64,000 nucleotides of DNA from UBA1858 sp965227695 (GCA_965227695.1 OZ245760.1:2542001-2606000), one strand, 5' to 3'. Numbered from the stretch's first letter, positions 53,029-63,768 are shown. Numbers and translations: made by a program. The notes: a model not told the origin generated them from the sequence alone.

Positions 53029-56000
53029 GTGCGGCCTCCATGACTGCTTCATCAATTGAAGTGCCTTCCGCCCTGGCACGTTTTATTGCTTCAAGTACCC
53101 GTTTGTAATCCATCGGCATCACTTTTATAAACCTTGCCTGATTGCTGGACCAGTGATCAAGAATTCCCTGCGCAACAGTACTTTTTGTGTATTCAACATG
53201 CTTGCTCAGCAGGCCTTTAACCACACTGACATCCTCATCATCGAGTGCCTCCAGCAATACCATGTCCCGGTTACAGTTAACTTCAAAAGTGCTCCTGTCC
53301 TCAAGCACATAGGCCACCCCACCCGACATACCCGCGGCAAAGTTTCGGCCCGTGGCGCCAATCACAACGACCTGTCCACCGGTCATGTATTCACAGCAAT
53401 GATCACCTACGCCTTCAACGACAGCTTTTACTCCACTGTTACGAACAGCAAAACGCTCGCCGGCAATGCCGCGTATATATGCTTCTCCTGAAGTCGCACC
53501 GTAAAAACAGACATTCCCAACAATAATGTTCTGTTCAGCCACAAAGGTTGAGTGCCTGGGCGGGTAAACGATGATTTTGGCGCCGGACAACCCTTTGCCC
53601 AGGTAATCATTCGCATCCCCTTCCAGTGTCATGGTGACACCTTTTGGCACGAATGCACCGAAACTCATTCCTGCAGAACCATTGAAATGTGCCCGCACGG
53701 TATCTTCAGGCAAACCATCACCACCATAGCGCTTGGTAATGTGATAGCCAAGAATCGTTCCGACACTGCGATTGGTATTTTGAACCGGTAAAATAATATC
53801 AACAGGTTTTTGCTGTTCCAGCGCAGCCTTGCACTGCGGCACCAGTGCGGTCATATCCAGCGATTTTTCAAGTCCGTGATCCTGTTGATTGACACAATAA
53901 AGCTTGGTGCCGGCATGAGGTACCGGCTTGAGCAGGATGGATGAGTAATCTAGGCCGCGGGCCTTCCAGTGATCGACTGCCTTTTTGACATCCAGGGCCT
54001 CAACCTGGCCAATCATCTCATCGATAGTTCTAAAGCCAAGCTGTGCCATGTATTCCCTGACTTCATCAGCGATAAACTTGAAGAAATTCTCGACAAATTC
54101 CGGCTGTCCGGCGAACTTCTTGCGCAACTCGGGATTTTGCGTCGCAATACCCACAGGACAGGTATTCAGATGGCACACGCGCATCATGATACACCCCATA
54201 ACAACCAACGGCGCAGTCGAAAAACCATATTCTTCCGCACCCAGAAGCGCTGCAATGACGACATCACGCCCGGTTTTGAGCTGTCCGTCTGTTTGCACAA
54301 CAATCCGGTCCCGTAACCCGTTCTGTACCAGCACTTGCTGGGTTTCAGCCACGCCCAGTTCCCATGGCAGCCCGGCATGCTTGAGGGAATTCAGGGGCGA
54401 TGCGCCTGTACCACCATCAAATCCGGAAATAAGCACCACGTCCGAGTGTGCTTTTGCCACTCCCGCGGCTACCGTTCCGACTCCCACTTCAGCCACCAGC
54501 TTGACATGTATTCTTGCTTCAGGATTGGCGTTCTTGAGGTCGTGGATCAATTGCGCCAAATCCTCGATCGAATAAATGTCGTGATGCGGTGGTGGCGATA
54601 TCAAACCCACTCCCGCCGTAGAGTGCCGGACTTTAGCAACCCACGGATATACTTTTGTGCCCGGCAACTGCCCGCCTTCACCCGGCTTTGCACCCTGCGC
54701 CATCTTTATCTGTATATCATCCGCATTCACCAGGTATTCACTGGTGACACCAAAACGCCCAGAAGCTACCTGCTTGATCGCACTGCGCCGTGAATCCCCG
54801 TTGGCATCGGGTTTATAGCGCTCGGGATCCTCTCCACCTTCCCCCGTATTTGATCGCCCACCAATGCGATTCATCGCGATGGCCAGGGTCTCGTGGGCTT
54901 CCTGGCTGATTGAGCCATACGACATTGCACCCGTTGAAAAGCGTTTCATAATAGCTTCTATCGGTTCCACCTCTTCCAGTGGCACTGGTTGCCGGTCAGT
55001 TTTGAATTCAAACAGACCTCGCAGTGTTGCGAGATGTTCATTCTGATTATCAACGTTATCGGTATATTCTTTGAAGATACGATATTGTCCGGAGTGTGTG
55101 GCGTGCTGAAGCTTGAAAACAGTCTCCGGATTAAATAAGTGATATTCTCCATCACGACGCCACTGGTATTCTCCGCCCCATTCCAGGTCAGGCGCTCTTG
55201 AAGGCCGATCAGGGAATGCAAGATGGTGCCTGGCACTGACTTCTGCCGCAACTTCCTCAAGGCCAATGCCACCAATCCGCGAGGCTGTCCAGGTGAAGTA
55301 TTTGTCGACAAACGCCTTGTTCAGTCCAATGGCCTCAAATATTTGAGCACCCCGGTAGGACTGGACTGTTGAAATGCCCATTTTTGCCATGATTTTAATC
55401 AGGGATTTATTGATGCCCTTGATATAATTTTTGACGGCAACGTCATGATCCATGGGAGGTATATAACCATTGCCAATAAGATCGCCAAGTGACTCAAAAG
55501 CAAGATACGGATTAATGGCGGCCGCACCATAGCCGATTAATACAGCAAAATGATGAACTTCACGCGGCTCTGCGGACTCAAGTATTAATCCTATTTTGGT
55601 GCGTGAACCATTACGGATCAGATGGTGATGTACACCGGCTATCGCCAGTAAGGCAGGTATCGCAGCGTGATGCTGATCAATCCCACGGTCGGAGAGAATA
55701 ATATTGGTATGACCTGCAGCGATCGCGTCATCAGCCTTTTGACAAACATCCTGCAGAGCCTGATCGAGTCCGGCGCCATCCTGTGCTACCGGGTACAGAA
55801 TAGGGATACTGGCCGCTTTAAATCCAGGCAGGTCAACATCGCGAACCCGTGCAAGCTCTTCATTAGTGAGAATAGGCGAGTTTAGCTTGATCTGTCGACA
55901 ACTGTATTCATCGGGTTCCAGCAAATTACCTTCTGCTCCAATCGTCACGGAGACTTGAGTCACCAGCTCTTCACGGATACCATCAAGTGGCGGATTGGTC

Positions 56001-57574
56001 ACCTGCGCGAACAGTTGTTTAAAGTAATCGTATAGTAAGCGTGGTCGGTTGGATAATACGGCCACCGGAGTGTCAGACCCCATCGAGCCTACAGGTTCTG
56101 CGCCTTTGGCAGCCATTGGCGCCATCAGGACACGCAGGTCTTCGTGGGTATAGCCAAATGCCTGTTGCCGCCTGAGAAGTGTTTCATAGTCAGTGCCATG
56201 GATATGTTTGGCATTGGGCAGTTCTTCAACGGATAGCAAGTGTTTGTCCAGCCATTCCTTGTAGGGGTGCTCCGCGCTATACTTTTGTTTTAGCTCTTCA
56301 TCATCAATAATACGTCCTTCTTTGGTATCTACCAGGAAAATGCGCCCGGGATGAAGCCGATCTTTGATAAGTATATTCTCCGGGGGAATATCAAGCACAC
56401 CAACTTCAGATGCCATCACCACCATATCATCTTTGGTGACGTAATAGCGCGACGGACGCAGTCCGTTACGATCAAGCACCGCACCGATCACTTCGCCATC
56501 GGTAAATGCAACAGAAGCAGGACCATCCCACGGTTCCATTATACAGGCATGGTATTCATAGAATGCTCTTCGCTCTGCTGACATGGTTTCATGACCACTC
56601 CAGGCCTCTGGAATCATCATTAAAATAGCATGGGGCAGCGGTCTTCCACTCATATGCAGGAATTCCATCACATTATCGAAGGTGGCAGAGTCACTACCAC
56701 CTTCAATGCATATTGGGAATAGCTTTGCCAGGTCATCACCGAACAGAGATGATCGACACAGTGCTTCTCTGGCACGCATCCAGTTTGCATTACCACGCGA
56801 TGTATTTATTTCTCCATTGTGGGCCACATACCGAAACGGATGTGCCAGTCTCCAGGCAGGAAAAGTGTTTGTTGAAAAACGCTGATGCACGAGTGCAATC
56901 GCAGACTCAAAATCCGGCTCCAGGATATCCGGATACATGAGCTCGAGTTGCGAGACAGTCAGCATCCCCTTATAGATGAACGTGCGGTAAGAAAGGGAAG
57001 GAATATAAAACTGGTGGCTTTCCGTTAAATCTGACTGCCAGATTTTATTTTCTGCAAGCTTCCTTATGACATAGAGCTTGCGTTCAAATGCCTCCTGGTC
57101 TTCAGTATTTCTCTGAATGAAAATTTGCTTGAATGTGGGTTCTCCAAGCCTGGCAGTTGGCCCGAGCGATGAATCATCGACCGGAACTTCGCGCCAGCCC
57201 AGCACTGTCTGGCCTTCGGCACTGACAATTTCTTCGATAATTTGCTGGCAGCGACTGGACTGCGCAGGGTCGTTGGGAAGAAAGACAAGTCCGGCACCAT
57301 AATGCCCATAGTCAGGCAAATCGATACCAGTATCCTTGCATACCCGCGCGAAAAACCGATGCGGCATCTGCAATAACAAGCCGACACCATCGCCGGTATT
57401 TTCTTCACACCCGCATGCTCCACGATGCACCAGCTTCTTGAGAATAGTCAAACCGTTTTCTACGATGGCGTGTGACTTGCGTCCCTTGATATCGGCAACA
57501 AAGCCAACACCACATGAGTCGTGTTCATAATCTGGGTCATAAAGACCTTGTGCGGGCGGATATATATTATGCAT
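53021..57574 (-). CDS. gltB: Glutamate synthase large subunit
   Basis: A 1517-residue ferredoxin-like NADPH-dependent GOGAT. After a short propeptide the class II amidotransferase begins at the Cys in EHDSCGVGFVA. The FMN-binding synthase domain includes the 3Fe-4S Cys motif CIMMRVCHLNTCPVG. The C-terminal GXGXG beta-helix domain has YMTGGQVVVIGATGRNFAAG. It makes glutamate for nitrogen assimilation with GltD downstream. Confidence 0.96.
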   Translation of the reverse strand: MHNIYPPAQGLYDPDYEHDSCGVGFVADIKGRKSHAIVENGLTILKKLVHRGACGCEENTGDGVGLLLQMPHRFFARVCKDTGIDLPDYGHYGAGLVFLPNDPAQSSRCQQIIEEIVSAEGQTVLGWREVPVDDSSLGPTARLGEPTFKQIFIQRNTEDQEAFERKLYVIRKLAENKIWQSDLTESHQFYIPSLSYRTFIYKGMLTVSQLELMYPDILEPDFESAIALVHQRFSTNTFPAWRLAHPFRYVAHNGEINTSRGNANWMRAREALCRSSLFGDDLAKLFPICIEGGSDSATFDNVMEFLHMSGRPLPHAILMMIPEAWSGHETMSAERRAFYEYHACIMEPWDGPASVAFTDGEVIGAVLDRNGLRPSRYYVTKDDMVVMASEVGVLDIPPENILIKDRLHPGRIFLVDTKEGRIIDDEELKQKYSAEHPYKEWLDKHLLSVEELPNAKHIHGTDYETLLRRQQAFGYTHEDLRVLMAPMAAKGAEPVGSMGSDTPVAVLSNRPRLLYDYFKQLFAQVTNPPLDGIREELVTQVSVTIGAEGNLLEPDEYSCRQIKLNSPILTNEELARVRDVDLPGFKAASIPILYPVAQDGAGLDQALQDVCQKADDAIAAGHTNIILSDRGIDQHHAAIPALLAIAGVHHHLIRNGSRTKIGLILESAEPREVHHFAVLIGYGAAAINPYLAFESLGDLIGNGYIPPMDHDVAVKNYIKGINKSLIKIMAKMGISTVQSYRGAQIFEAIGLNKAFVDKYFTWTASRIGGIGLEEVAAEVSARHHLAFPDRPSRAPDLEWGGEYQWRRDGEYHLFNPETVFKLQHATHSGQYRIFKEYTDNVDNQNEHLATLRGLFEFKTDRQPVPLEEVEPIEAIMKRFSTGAMSYGSISQEAHETLAIAMNRIGGRSNTGEGGEDPERYKPDANGDSRRSAIKQVASGRFGVTSEYLVNADDIQIKMAQGAKPGEGGQLPGTKVYPWVAKVRHSTAGVGLISPPPHHDIYSIEDLAQLIHDLKNANPEARIHVKLVAEVGVGTVAAGVAKAHSDVVLISGFDGGTGASPLNSLKHAGLPWELGVAETQQVLVQNGLRDRIVVQTDGQLKTGRDVVIAALLGAEEYGFSTAPLVVMGCIMMRVCHLNTCPVGIATQNPELRKKFAGQPEFVENFFKFIADEVREYMAQLGFRTIDEMIGQVEALDVKKAVDHWKARGLDYSSILLKPVPHAGTKLYCVNQQDHGLEKSLDMTALVPQCKAALEQQKPVDIILPVQNTNRSVGTILGYHITKRYGGDGLPEDTVRAHFNGSAGMSFGAFVPKGVTMTLEGDANDYLGKGLSGAKIIVYPPRHSTFVAEQNIIVGNVCFYGATSGEAYIRGIAGERFAVRNSGVKAVVEGVGDHCCEYMTGGQVVVIGATGRNFAAGMSGGVAYVLEDRSTFEVNCNRDMVLLEALDDEDVSVVKGLLSKHVEYTKSTVAQGILDHWSSNQARFIKVMPMDYKRVLEAIKRARAEGTSIDEAVMEAAHG

Positions 57575-58038
57575 ATGAATTTCGCATCTACGTTTATAAT
57601 TAATTTTGGAGCGCTAAATTTCTTTATAAAATCGCAACTTAGCCGTTTCGACAACGCGCCGAAAGGGCCGCAAATTATAATGCAGTCGCGAATGCACTAG
57701 CAAGTTCGGATCGGCATGTCGTTATGGACACACAGTGATGTGCGGGAAAAACTCTTACACACGATGAAATATTGTTTAAATACATATGCTTATACCTGTT
57801 ACATTGTTACAGCACAGGTCAATGACATTATACTTAATGCGCTTTTATTTTCTGTTTCCCGCAATTACCGCACCTGTATATTGTCACGAGTCTGCCCTGG
57901 CGGGTATCAAATTGGCTATTTTTGACTACGCGCCATTTATGGTGACCGTACTGACACAAGCCGCGTTTTTTGACAGGTGGTTTTTTGAAAGGAACGACAT
58001 TAGACATTTTTCAGCCTCCTGTGCAGATAAACCCAGCG
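57575..58038. other. Gap upstream of gltB with one doubtful ORF
   Basis: A plus-strand frame from 57786 to 58118 (110 codons, internal ATG at 57822) encodes a partly hydrophobic sequence (ALAGIKLAIFDYAPFMVTVL). Its end overlaps the leftward 90-residue membrane gene by 80 bases. It may be a fragment of an unknown membrane protein or chance. The gltB promoter must lie in 57575-57720. Confidence 0.35.
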
Positions 58039-58311
58039 TTATAGCCATTTGGCATAAAGAATGCCAACACCAACAAATAATGCCGACACCACCAGAAAGA
58101 TGGCATAACGCTGGATAATCGTCCGATATAGCCCAGCCCGATCCTGTTGCCAGTACTTTGCAACACTCGTCAACCGGTCAAGTACATAACCGGCAACAAA
58201 ACCAATTGGCACCAACAGGGTGAGTGTCATACTGAGTTTTTCTGACGAGCCAATAAGGAACGCCACATAGGCAGACAGCATATAGAACATTGTCGTGGTT
58301 AGGGAAAACAT
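58039..58311 (-). CDS. Small membrane protein of unknown function
   Basis: A 90-residue protein with three hydrophobic segments (residues 3-19, 28-43, 68-87). No family is recognised. The N-terminus MFSLTTTMFYMLSAY is consistent with a membrane helix start. Confidence 0.45.
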   Translation of the reverse strand: MFSLTTTMFYMLSAYVAFLIGSSEKLSMTLTLLVPIGFVAGYVLDRLTSVAKYWQQDRAGLYRTIIQRYAIFLVVSALFVGVGILYAKWL

Positions 58312-58431
58312 ACGTTTAGAATAGCATGTGATTCGTTACTCAAAAGCCAAAGCCGGTATAAATTCCCTGCAAATGGTGGCCGATTCATCAATTCTGGATT
58401 ATTATATGTACAGTAGTATTCAGGATTATGC

Positions 58432-58872
58432 ATGCCCGCTAAAAATAAACTCTATAATTTAGTGACTTATGCTGCGACATTACCGTTCGTTGCCTGCGCA
58501 GTCATGCACTATACGGGAATCACAACCTTGCATGGCCTGGGTTCAGTAAGCCACATAGCCGCCGGCTATGCGCTAATAATCATTTCTTTCATTGCCGGGT
58601 TACATCTTGGCGCCTACCTGTTGTATCAAACAAAAACACCCCGGGCTCTACTCCTGATCAGCAATGTCATTATGGCATCCGCCTGGGTAACTGTCGTGGC
58701 CACGGATATCCAAATTGCAGTCAATATCCTGATTTTTGCATTTTTTTATCTATTGGCCGTTGACTATTTCCTCAAACGTGAATTTTTTATATCTGGCAGC
58801 TATTTCAGGACCCGCTGTATCGTCACCGTGATTATGACAGCCTCACTGCTTTTTTCATCGGGAATCAGCTAA
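58432..58872 (+). CDS. DUF3429-like membrane protein
   Basis: A 146-residue protein with five hydrophobic segments and the pattern LVTYAATLPFVACAV, YALIIISFIAGLHLGAYL and ISNVIMASAWVTV typical of DUF3429. The function is unknown. Confidence 0.65.
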   Translation: MPAKNKLYNLVTYAATLPFVACAVMHYTGITTLHGLGSVSHIAAGYALIIISFIAGLHLGAYLLYQTKTPRALLLISNVIMASAWVTVVATDIQIAVNILIFAFFYLLAVDYFLKREFFISGSYFRTRCIVTVIMTASLLFSSGIS

Positions 58873-59298
58873 ATCCAGCGATCTTGCTAGGGTGCCTGCT
58901 GTTCAAAGCCGGGCAACGATGGCACGGAGACGCACGTCAAAGACTCAATATTCTCTGATTCAAAGAAAAAAACGATTCAAAATCCGGTTTTTCAGACGAT
59001 ATTGAAAAATTATACGGATAGATTATCGGCTTTTATGGTCTAGGATGTAATATTTAATAAAAAATCGAGCGGTTCAGAAACAGCCTCCAGGACAATTAAT
59101 CCACAGACACATGCCCGTGTGCATGACTGGCAACCTAACCATTTGAATTAGTTATGTTTAATTATACGGCTGATTACGGATGATGTTATTTCATCTTTTG
59201 AGTAATATTATCTGTCAACTACCGGTCTGATAAAGTTGAACAATTGAATGTTCAACCAAGCACGCTAGTCACAACTAACAAATAATAAACCACTCAGC
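58873..59298. other. Upstream region of the two-component operon
   Basis: This 426-bp region carries the promoter of the histidine kinase gene and a 22-bp palindrome (59235-59256). I see no gene in the remainder. Confidence 0.5.
59235..59256. promoter_or_regulatory. Palindrome GTTGAACA-N6-TGTTCAAC upstream of the kinase gene
   Basis: A perfect 8-bp inverted repeat with a 6-bp AT-rich spacer, centred about 54 bp before the kinase ATG. The position suits an operator; the FixJ-type regulator encoded downstream is the obvious candidate. Confidence 0.55.
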
Positions 59299-60912
59299 AT
59301 GCAGCCAGCAGAACAACCTGACAACGAAGTTCAGCGCATCTCAGCACTCATTGAAACAGGGCTACTGGACACCCCTTCAGAGAGTGTTTTTGATTCACTG
59401 ACAAATGCCGCATCAAAACTTTTCAACATGCCGGTTTCACTGATCTGTCTGATTGACAGCAAACGCGTATGGATAAAATCATCTGCGGGGCTAGATGGGG
59501 GCAGTGAATTCCAGCGTGATATCGGGTTTTGTCCACACACAATCAACCAGCAAGGTGTTTTCGAGGTGTGTAACGCGGCAACAGACGACCGATTCCATGA
59601 CAGTCCACTGGTGAATTCAGCGCCTCACTTCCTGTACTATGCAGGCGCCCCTTTGATCACCAGCGATGGCTGCGCAGTTGGTACGCTGTGTATCATGGAT
59701 TACAAGCCACGCAAGCTGAGTGAAAATGAAAAGATACAACTCCTGCAGCTTGCGTCCATTACCACCTCATTGATTGAAACCAAAAGACATCAGCACATCA
59801 GCAAGCTTGCCGAAGACTATCAGTTAGGCTCAATAGTAGAGATCTCACCCAATGAAATATATCTTATCGACAGACACTCAGGCAGGTTTAAATACGCTAA
59901 CAGAAGCGCACAACTGAACCTCGCCTGCAGTCTTAATGAGTTAAAGCAGTTACACTGGAGGGAGGTATTTGTAGCGCTCCCCGAACATCAGACCACTACC
60001 TATCTTGAAACAAACACCTCTATCTTCTCTGCGCCTATCGGCTTCAAAACAATTCAGAGACGCTCGGATGGATCCACGTACCCGGTTGAATGTCAAATTC
60101 AGGGATGTGGCACACGTAATAGCGATAAAGAATTCCTGATCATTAGTGATGACATTTCAAAGCGTCTGGAAGCTGAAAACAGGGAAAAGTTACTTCACAA
60201 TAATATCGCACATATTAACCGACTGAATACGGCAAATGTACTTGCCTCAGGGCTGGCACATGAGTTGAACCAGCCTTTAACTGCAATAAGCCAGTATTGC
60301 GGAACAGCATTATCGCTGGCACAGTGCCACCAATATAACAATCTGCTACTCACCTCTTTACAAAACGCGATTAATCAGGCGATGCATGCAGGCGAGGTTA
60401 TTAAACGTATCCGCGCATTTACCGAGAAACGCCAACCTCTTCGATCACCTGTAAGTATTACAAAACTGCTAAACGAATCAGTGTCTCTAATAAGTCATCG
60501 GCTGGACAGACTTAGTATCACCATAAACACACACATCGACACAAATCTGCCAGAACTTGAAGCGGACTTTACACAACTGCAACAAGTTATTCTTAATCTC
60601 GTAGTAAACAGTATCGAGGCTATGGAGAATGAGTGCTCCAATCATATTGAAATTAAATGCACAACCACAGATGAAGATGATAAAGCGGTACTATTTACTA
60701 TAAGTGATAATGGCTGCGGGCTGTCCAAGACTGCATTTCAAGAACTCACCACTCCGAGTGCATCCACAAAGGTTAATGGCACTGGCCTTGGTTTGAGTAT
60801 TTGTCAATATATCATTAAATCCCACGATGGCACGATGTGGCTTGATGAAAATTACATTAATGGGACTCGCATACATTTCACTCTCCCATCGTCAGCGAGC
60901 AACCATGAATAA
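59299..60912 (+). CDS. Soluble GAF-PAS sensor histidine kinase
   Basis: A 537-residue kinase with no membrane segment. A GAF domain (about 15-165) has FCPHTINQQGVFEVCNA and APLITSDGCAVGTLCIMD. A PAS domain (about 175-295) includes IYLIDRHSGRFKYAN. The phospho-acceptor His is in LASGLAHELNQPLTAIS. The HATPase has VILNLVVNSIEAM (N box), ISDNGCGLS (G1) and TGLGLSICQYII (G2). It is FixL-like in order but has GAF instead of a haem PAS. It overlaps the regulator gene by eight bases. Confidence 0.9.
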   Translation: MQPAEQPDNEVQRISALIETGLLDTPSESVFDSLTNAASKLFNMPVSLICLIDSKRVWIKSSAGLDGGSEFQRDIGFCPHTINQQGVFEVCNAATDDRFHDSPLVNSAPHFLYYAGAPLITSDGCAVGTLCIMDYKPRKLSENEKIQLLQLASITTSLIETKRHQHISKLAEDYQLGSIVEISPNEIYLIDRHSGRFKYANRSAQLNLACSLNELKQLHWREVFVALPEHQTTTYLETNTSIFSAPIGFKTIQRRSDGSTYPVECQIQGCGTRNSDKEFLIISDDISKRLEAENREKLLHNNIAHINRLNTANVLASGLAHELNQPLTAISQYCGTALSLAQCHQYNNLLLTSLQNAINQAMHAGEVIKRIRAFTEKRQPLRSPVSITKLLNESVSLISHRLDRLSITINTHIDTNLPELEADFTQLQQVILNLVVNSIEAMENECSNHIEIKCTTTDEDDKAVLFTISDNGCGLSKTAFQELTTPSASTKVNGTGLGLSICQYIIKSHDGTMWLDENYINGTRIHFTLPSSASNHE

Positions 60913-61531
60913 AAAAACAAATACAAAGACAGTGCATATCATAGATGACGACGATGCGGTAAGAAATTCAATTGCCATGTCACTATCTGTTGAAGGCTAT
61001 AAAACCAAAGCATTCTCATCCGCTAGCGAGTTCCTCGAAAATTATAAATCCCAGCCTGGCTGTGTTGTTACCGATGTTGAAATGCCATCGATAAGTGGCA
61101 TCGATTTACAAAAAATACTGATTGAAAGTAATATCCATATCCCCATTATCTTTATTACCGGCCAGGGAAATATTCCCATGTCTGTAAAAGCAATGAAGCA
61201 GGGTGCGATTGATTTTCTTGAAAAACCGTTCATGAAGGATGATCTGATTAGGTGTATTCGTTGTGCGTTTGAAGCAGACACCCAATCCAGACAACAAAAC
61301 AGCCTGAAACAGAAAATCCAGCAAAACTATCGCGAGTTAACCGCGCGCGAAAAACAAATTTTCCACATGCTCGTCAAAGACCGCGCAAAATTAACCAACA
61401 AGGAAATTGCTGAAGAATTATCAATTAGCAAGAGAACTGTCGAGGTCCACAGAAGTAACATCATGTCAAAAATGAAAGCAGAAACCCGGGCCGAACTAAT
61501 AGAGTACGCCAGGTTTTGTGACAAGAATTAA
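60905..61531 (+). CDS. FixJ-family response regulator
   Basis: About 208 residues from the ATG at 60905. The receiver domain has the acidic pair DDDD, phospho-Asp in VVTDVEMPSISG, IIFITGQGN and the Lys in FLEKPF. The C-terminal LuxR-type HTH reads LTAREKQIFHMLVKDRAKLT, then NKEIAEELSISKRTVEVHRS. It is the partner of the overlapping kinase. The long linker (residues 125-145) is Gln-rich. Confidence 0.93.
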   Translation: MNKKTNTKTVHIIDDDDAVRNSIAMSLSVEGYKTKAFSSASEFLENYKSQPGCVVTDVEMPSISGIDLQKILIESNIHIPIIFITGQGNIPMSVKAMKQGAIDFLEKPFMKDDLIRCIRCAFEADTQSRQQNSLKQKIQQNYRELTAREKQIFHMLVKDRAKLTNKEIAEELSISKRTVEVHRSNIMSKMKAETRAELIEYARFCDKN

Positions 61532-61575
61532 ACTTGTTTATCCATATCAAATGTATATTTTACTTCAGGCAGAGC

Positions 61576-63537
61576 TCATACTAACTGCAGATCAAGAATA
61601 CCCTCCATTTTTTCAGCAGTCTCTGACTTACCTGTGCGACTGTCACCTACCAGCGCAATAGTAACGCTCTCCGAGATAGTATTCCCTCCATGCCGGGCAC
61701 GCTTTTCCCGGGCGATTGTCTTGATCATCGCAATCATGTCATGCGCCAGCCGCGCCGGACCCTGTTGCTCTATTTCATCGCGACTGTCAAATCCGCAGCG
61801 TGATACATCTTCGTCCGAGACACCTTCAAACACACCTGCCATCATCTGGCTATTGACCACGCCGACTTTCATTTCACCTGCTGCGACCAGGGATTCCATG
61901 ACCCTCGTAAATTTTTTTTCAATTTTGATAAATTTTTCATGCAAATCAGGATGCAGTACATTTCCTTGCGCATCCTCCAGCAATGGAAATGGATTGGCCC
62001 AATAGCTGATTTCTTTTTTTCCTCTATGAGTTTGTGTGCTGCCAGCTGCCACACGTTCACCATTTCTGAATTGAATTATTGCTTCCATGACCGACATATC
62101 AGTATGAATCGCTGATTCTCCAGGCTCGATAATATTGAAATTATTGTTATACATCAGGCCATCCAGGACATGACCTGTCATTACCTCATTCACTGTGGCG
62201 ACTGGAACTACCTGTCTGGCGTTAGAACCAGATTCCTTGTTATAACCAATTTCGCGTCCTTTCATTTGCTTCTTGGCATGATCACTGAAACCATCAAGGC
62301 ATGCAAAAGCACCTGTCTCGGTACCATAGAATACAAGTCTTTCTACGCCCTGCGCGTCTTTCTCAATTCTTGCACGGCCCATATCATCCGCTTTGACCAG
62401 CATTTCCGTGATATACGGCTCGTTAGTGCGCGCATCGAAATGGCATATATAACGCGTACAACCACAATGCAGGGGCAGATCACCCGCCCGGATTGCCAGT
62501 ACATTATGTAATGTCAGTATTGGTTTTTTGCCATAACCAAAGTATTTGCACTCGTCAAGGTTGGGAACCAGTCCTACTAACAGGTCATTAGTTTCATCCC
62601 AGTAGTAACCCAAATCTTCCATCGTCGATGCCGGGTCACCAAATACGAATACGCCATCGGGTCGACGGTTTGCGCATATATCTTCTGCTTCGGCAAAAGG
62701 AAATAGATTCAATAGCCCTGCTTCGATCTCTATACAGCCATTCGATTTATGAAGATATGCCACAATTAACCATGCGCCCACTCTTAATGGTACGGCCGTC
62801 CAGTCTTCCGGAACAAACTTGTCCCCTTTGAAAGGATTATGATTCAGCTCAAAAAATGGATAGGCGCGTTTATTGGCAGCCGTAGAATAATCAACGCCTG
62901 TGCGAATGTCTGCCGCAATAGTTAATGGGACAGATGATAAAGATACATAATCAGAGGGCAGGTTAAGATAATGACCAGAAATTTCGCCCGCTGCAACACT
63001 GGGGTGCGCGTCCATACCTACTGTTCGGCGTACACCTGTTTCAAGTCCGACTTTTTTTAGTAATAAACGCCGCGTCTCCATAATAAGCTGTGATAAATTG
63101 GCAGCTTTTTCTGTCACAAGATCTTTTATGGCATCAGGCGTTAATTCGCCCGTGATTACTTCATTATGCAAACGAACCAGTCTTGAATAAGTAGTATTTC
63201 TGAAGTGATGAAACCCTCCATCCAGAAATTTAACCAGCGCAATATTTCTTTCTGCATCATTATTCTCCAGCGGGTTATCCGCTTCGAGAATTTTCAAAAA
63301 ATCTCGCGCACCAATATTTTGAATAAAACGAATTTTACTTTGAACTTCTAACCGGTTTTCATCACGCGACATCAAATCGGCAATAAACTGCTGTTTGTAT
63401 TTCTTTAAAAATCTCAGAAAAACAATGCTCTTGAGCAACTGTGCCGGCGTGTTGCAGCCTTCTCTTATTTCAAGCACATTTTGAGAGTCCCGGTGCAACG
63501 CCAGGCCTGATTCGATTTTTTGCGGATTATTGGTCAT
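61576..63537 (-). CDS. Large protein with HPr-kinase-like P-loop at its C-terminus, unknown family
   Basis: About 653 residues from the ATG at 63537. I recognise no family over residues 1-620. A Walker A motif VGDSRTGKSETAE, almost the HPr kinase/phosphorylase form, occupies residues 631-641, and the protein ends 15 residues after the P-loop Ser. P-loop folds need strands and a Walker B after this point, so the domain is truncated, circularly permuted, or built with earlier segments such as GVFVFGDPAST. A CGC motif occurs near residue 380. No signal peptide or membrane segment is evident. Confidence 0.6.
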   Translation of the reverse strand: MTNNPQKIESGLALHRDSQNVLEIREGCNTPAQLLKSIVFLRFLKKYKQQFIADLMSRDENRLEVQSKIRFIQNIGARDFLKILEADNPLENNDAERNIALVKFLDGGFHHFRNTTYSRLVRLHNEVITGELTPDAIKDLVTEKAANLSQLIMETRRLLLKKVGLETGVRRTVGMDAHPSVAAGEISGHYLNLPSDYVSLSSVPLTIAADIRTGVDYSTAANKRAYPFFELNHNPFKGDKFVPEDWTAVPLRVGAWLIVAYLHKSNGCIEIEAGLLNLFPFAEAEDICANRRPDGVFVFGDPASTMEDLGYYWDETNDLLVGLVPNLDECKYFGYGKKPILTLHNVLAIRAGDLPLHCGCTRYICHFDARTNEPYITEMLVKADDMGRARIEKDAQGVERLVFYGTETGAFACLDGFSDHAKKQMKGREIGYNKESGSNARQVVPVATVNEVMTGHVLDGLMYNNNFNIIEPGESAIHTDMSVMEAIIQFRNGERVAAGSTQTHRGKKEISYWANPFPLLEDAQGNVLHPDLHEKFIKIEKKFTRVMESLVAAGEMKVGVVNSQMMAGVFEGVSDEDVSRCGFDSRDEIEQQGPARLAHDMIAMIKTIAREKRARHGGNTISESVTIALVGDSRTGKSETAEKMEGILDLQLV

Positions 63538-63768
63538 TGCTTTTACCATTTGTATTATCGTTATTATTATTTTTACACGTTGGACTATACACAATTAATA
63601 ACGAGATTCCCTAAAAAATAATATTTGATTTGGCAAACACGTTATCAATAAATTAATGTTGCTTATTAGCAATATTCTTTAGCATATTATTACTTCAATA
63701 AAAACATTCCGCATCGTGAGTGAAAAAATAATTATATTAATATATTTAAATATACGGATTTAATACTG

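Noticed and set aside
57786..58118. A 110-codon plus-strand frame upstream of gltB.
   Set aside because: It overlaps the oppositely oriented membrane protein gene by 80 bases and has no recognised family; kept only as a doubtful fragment.
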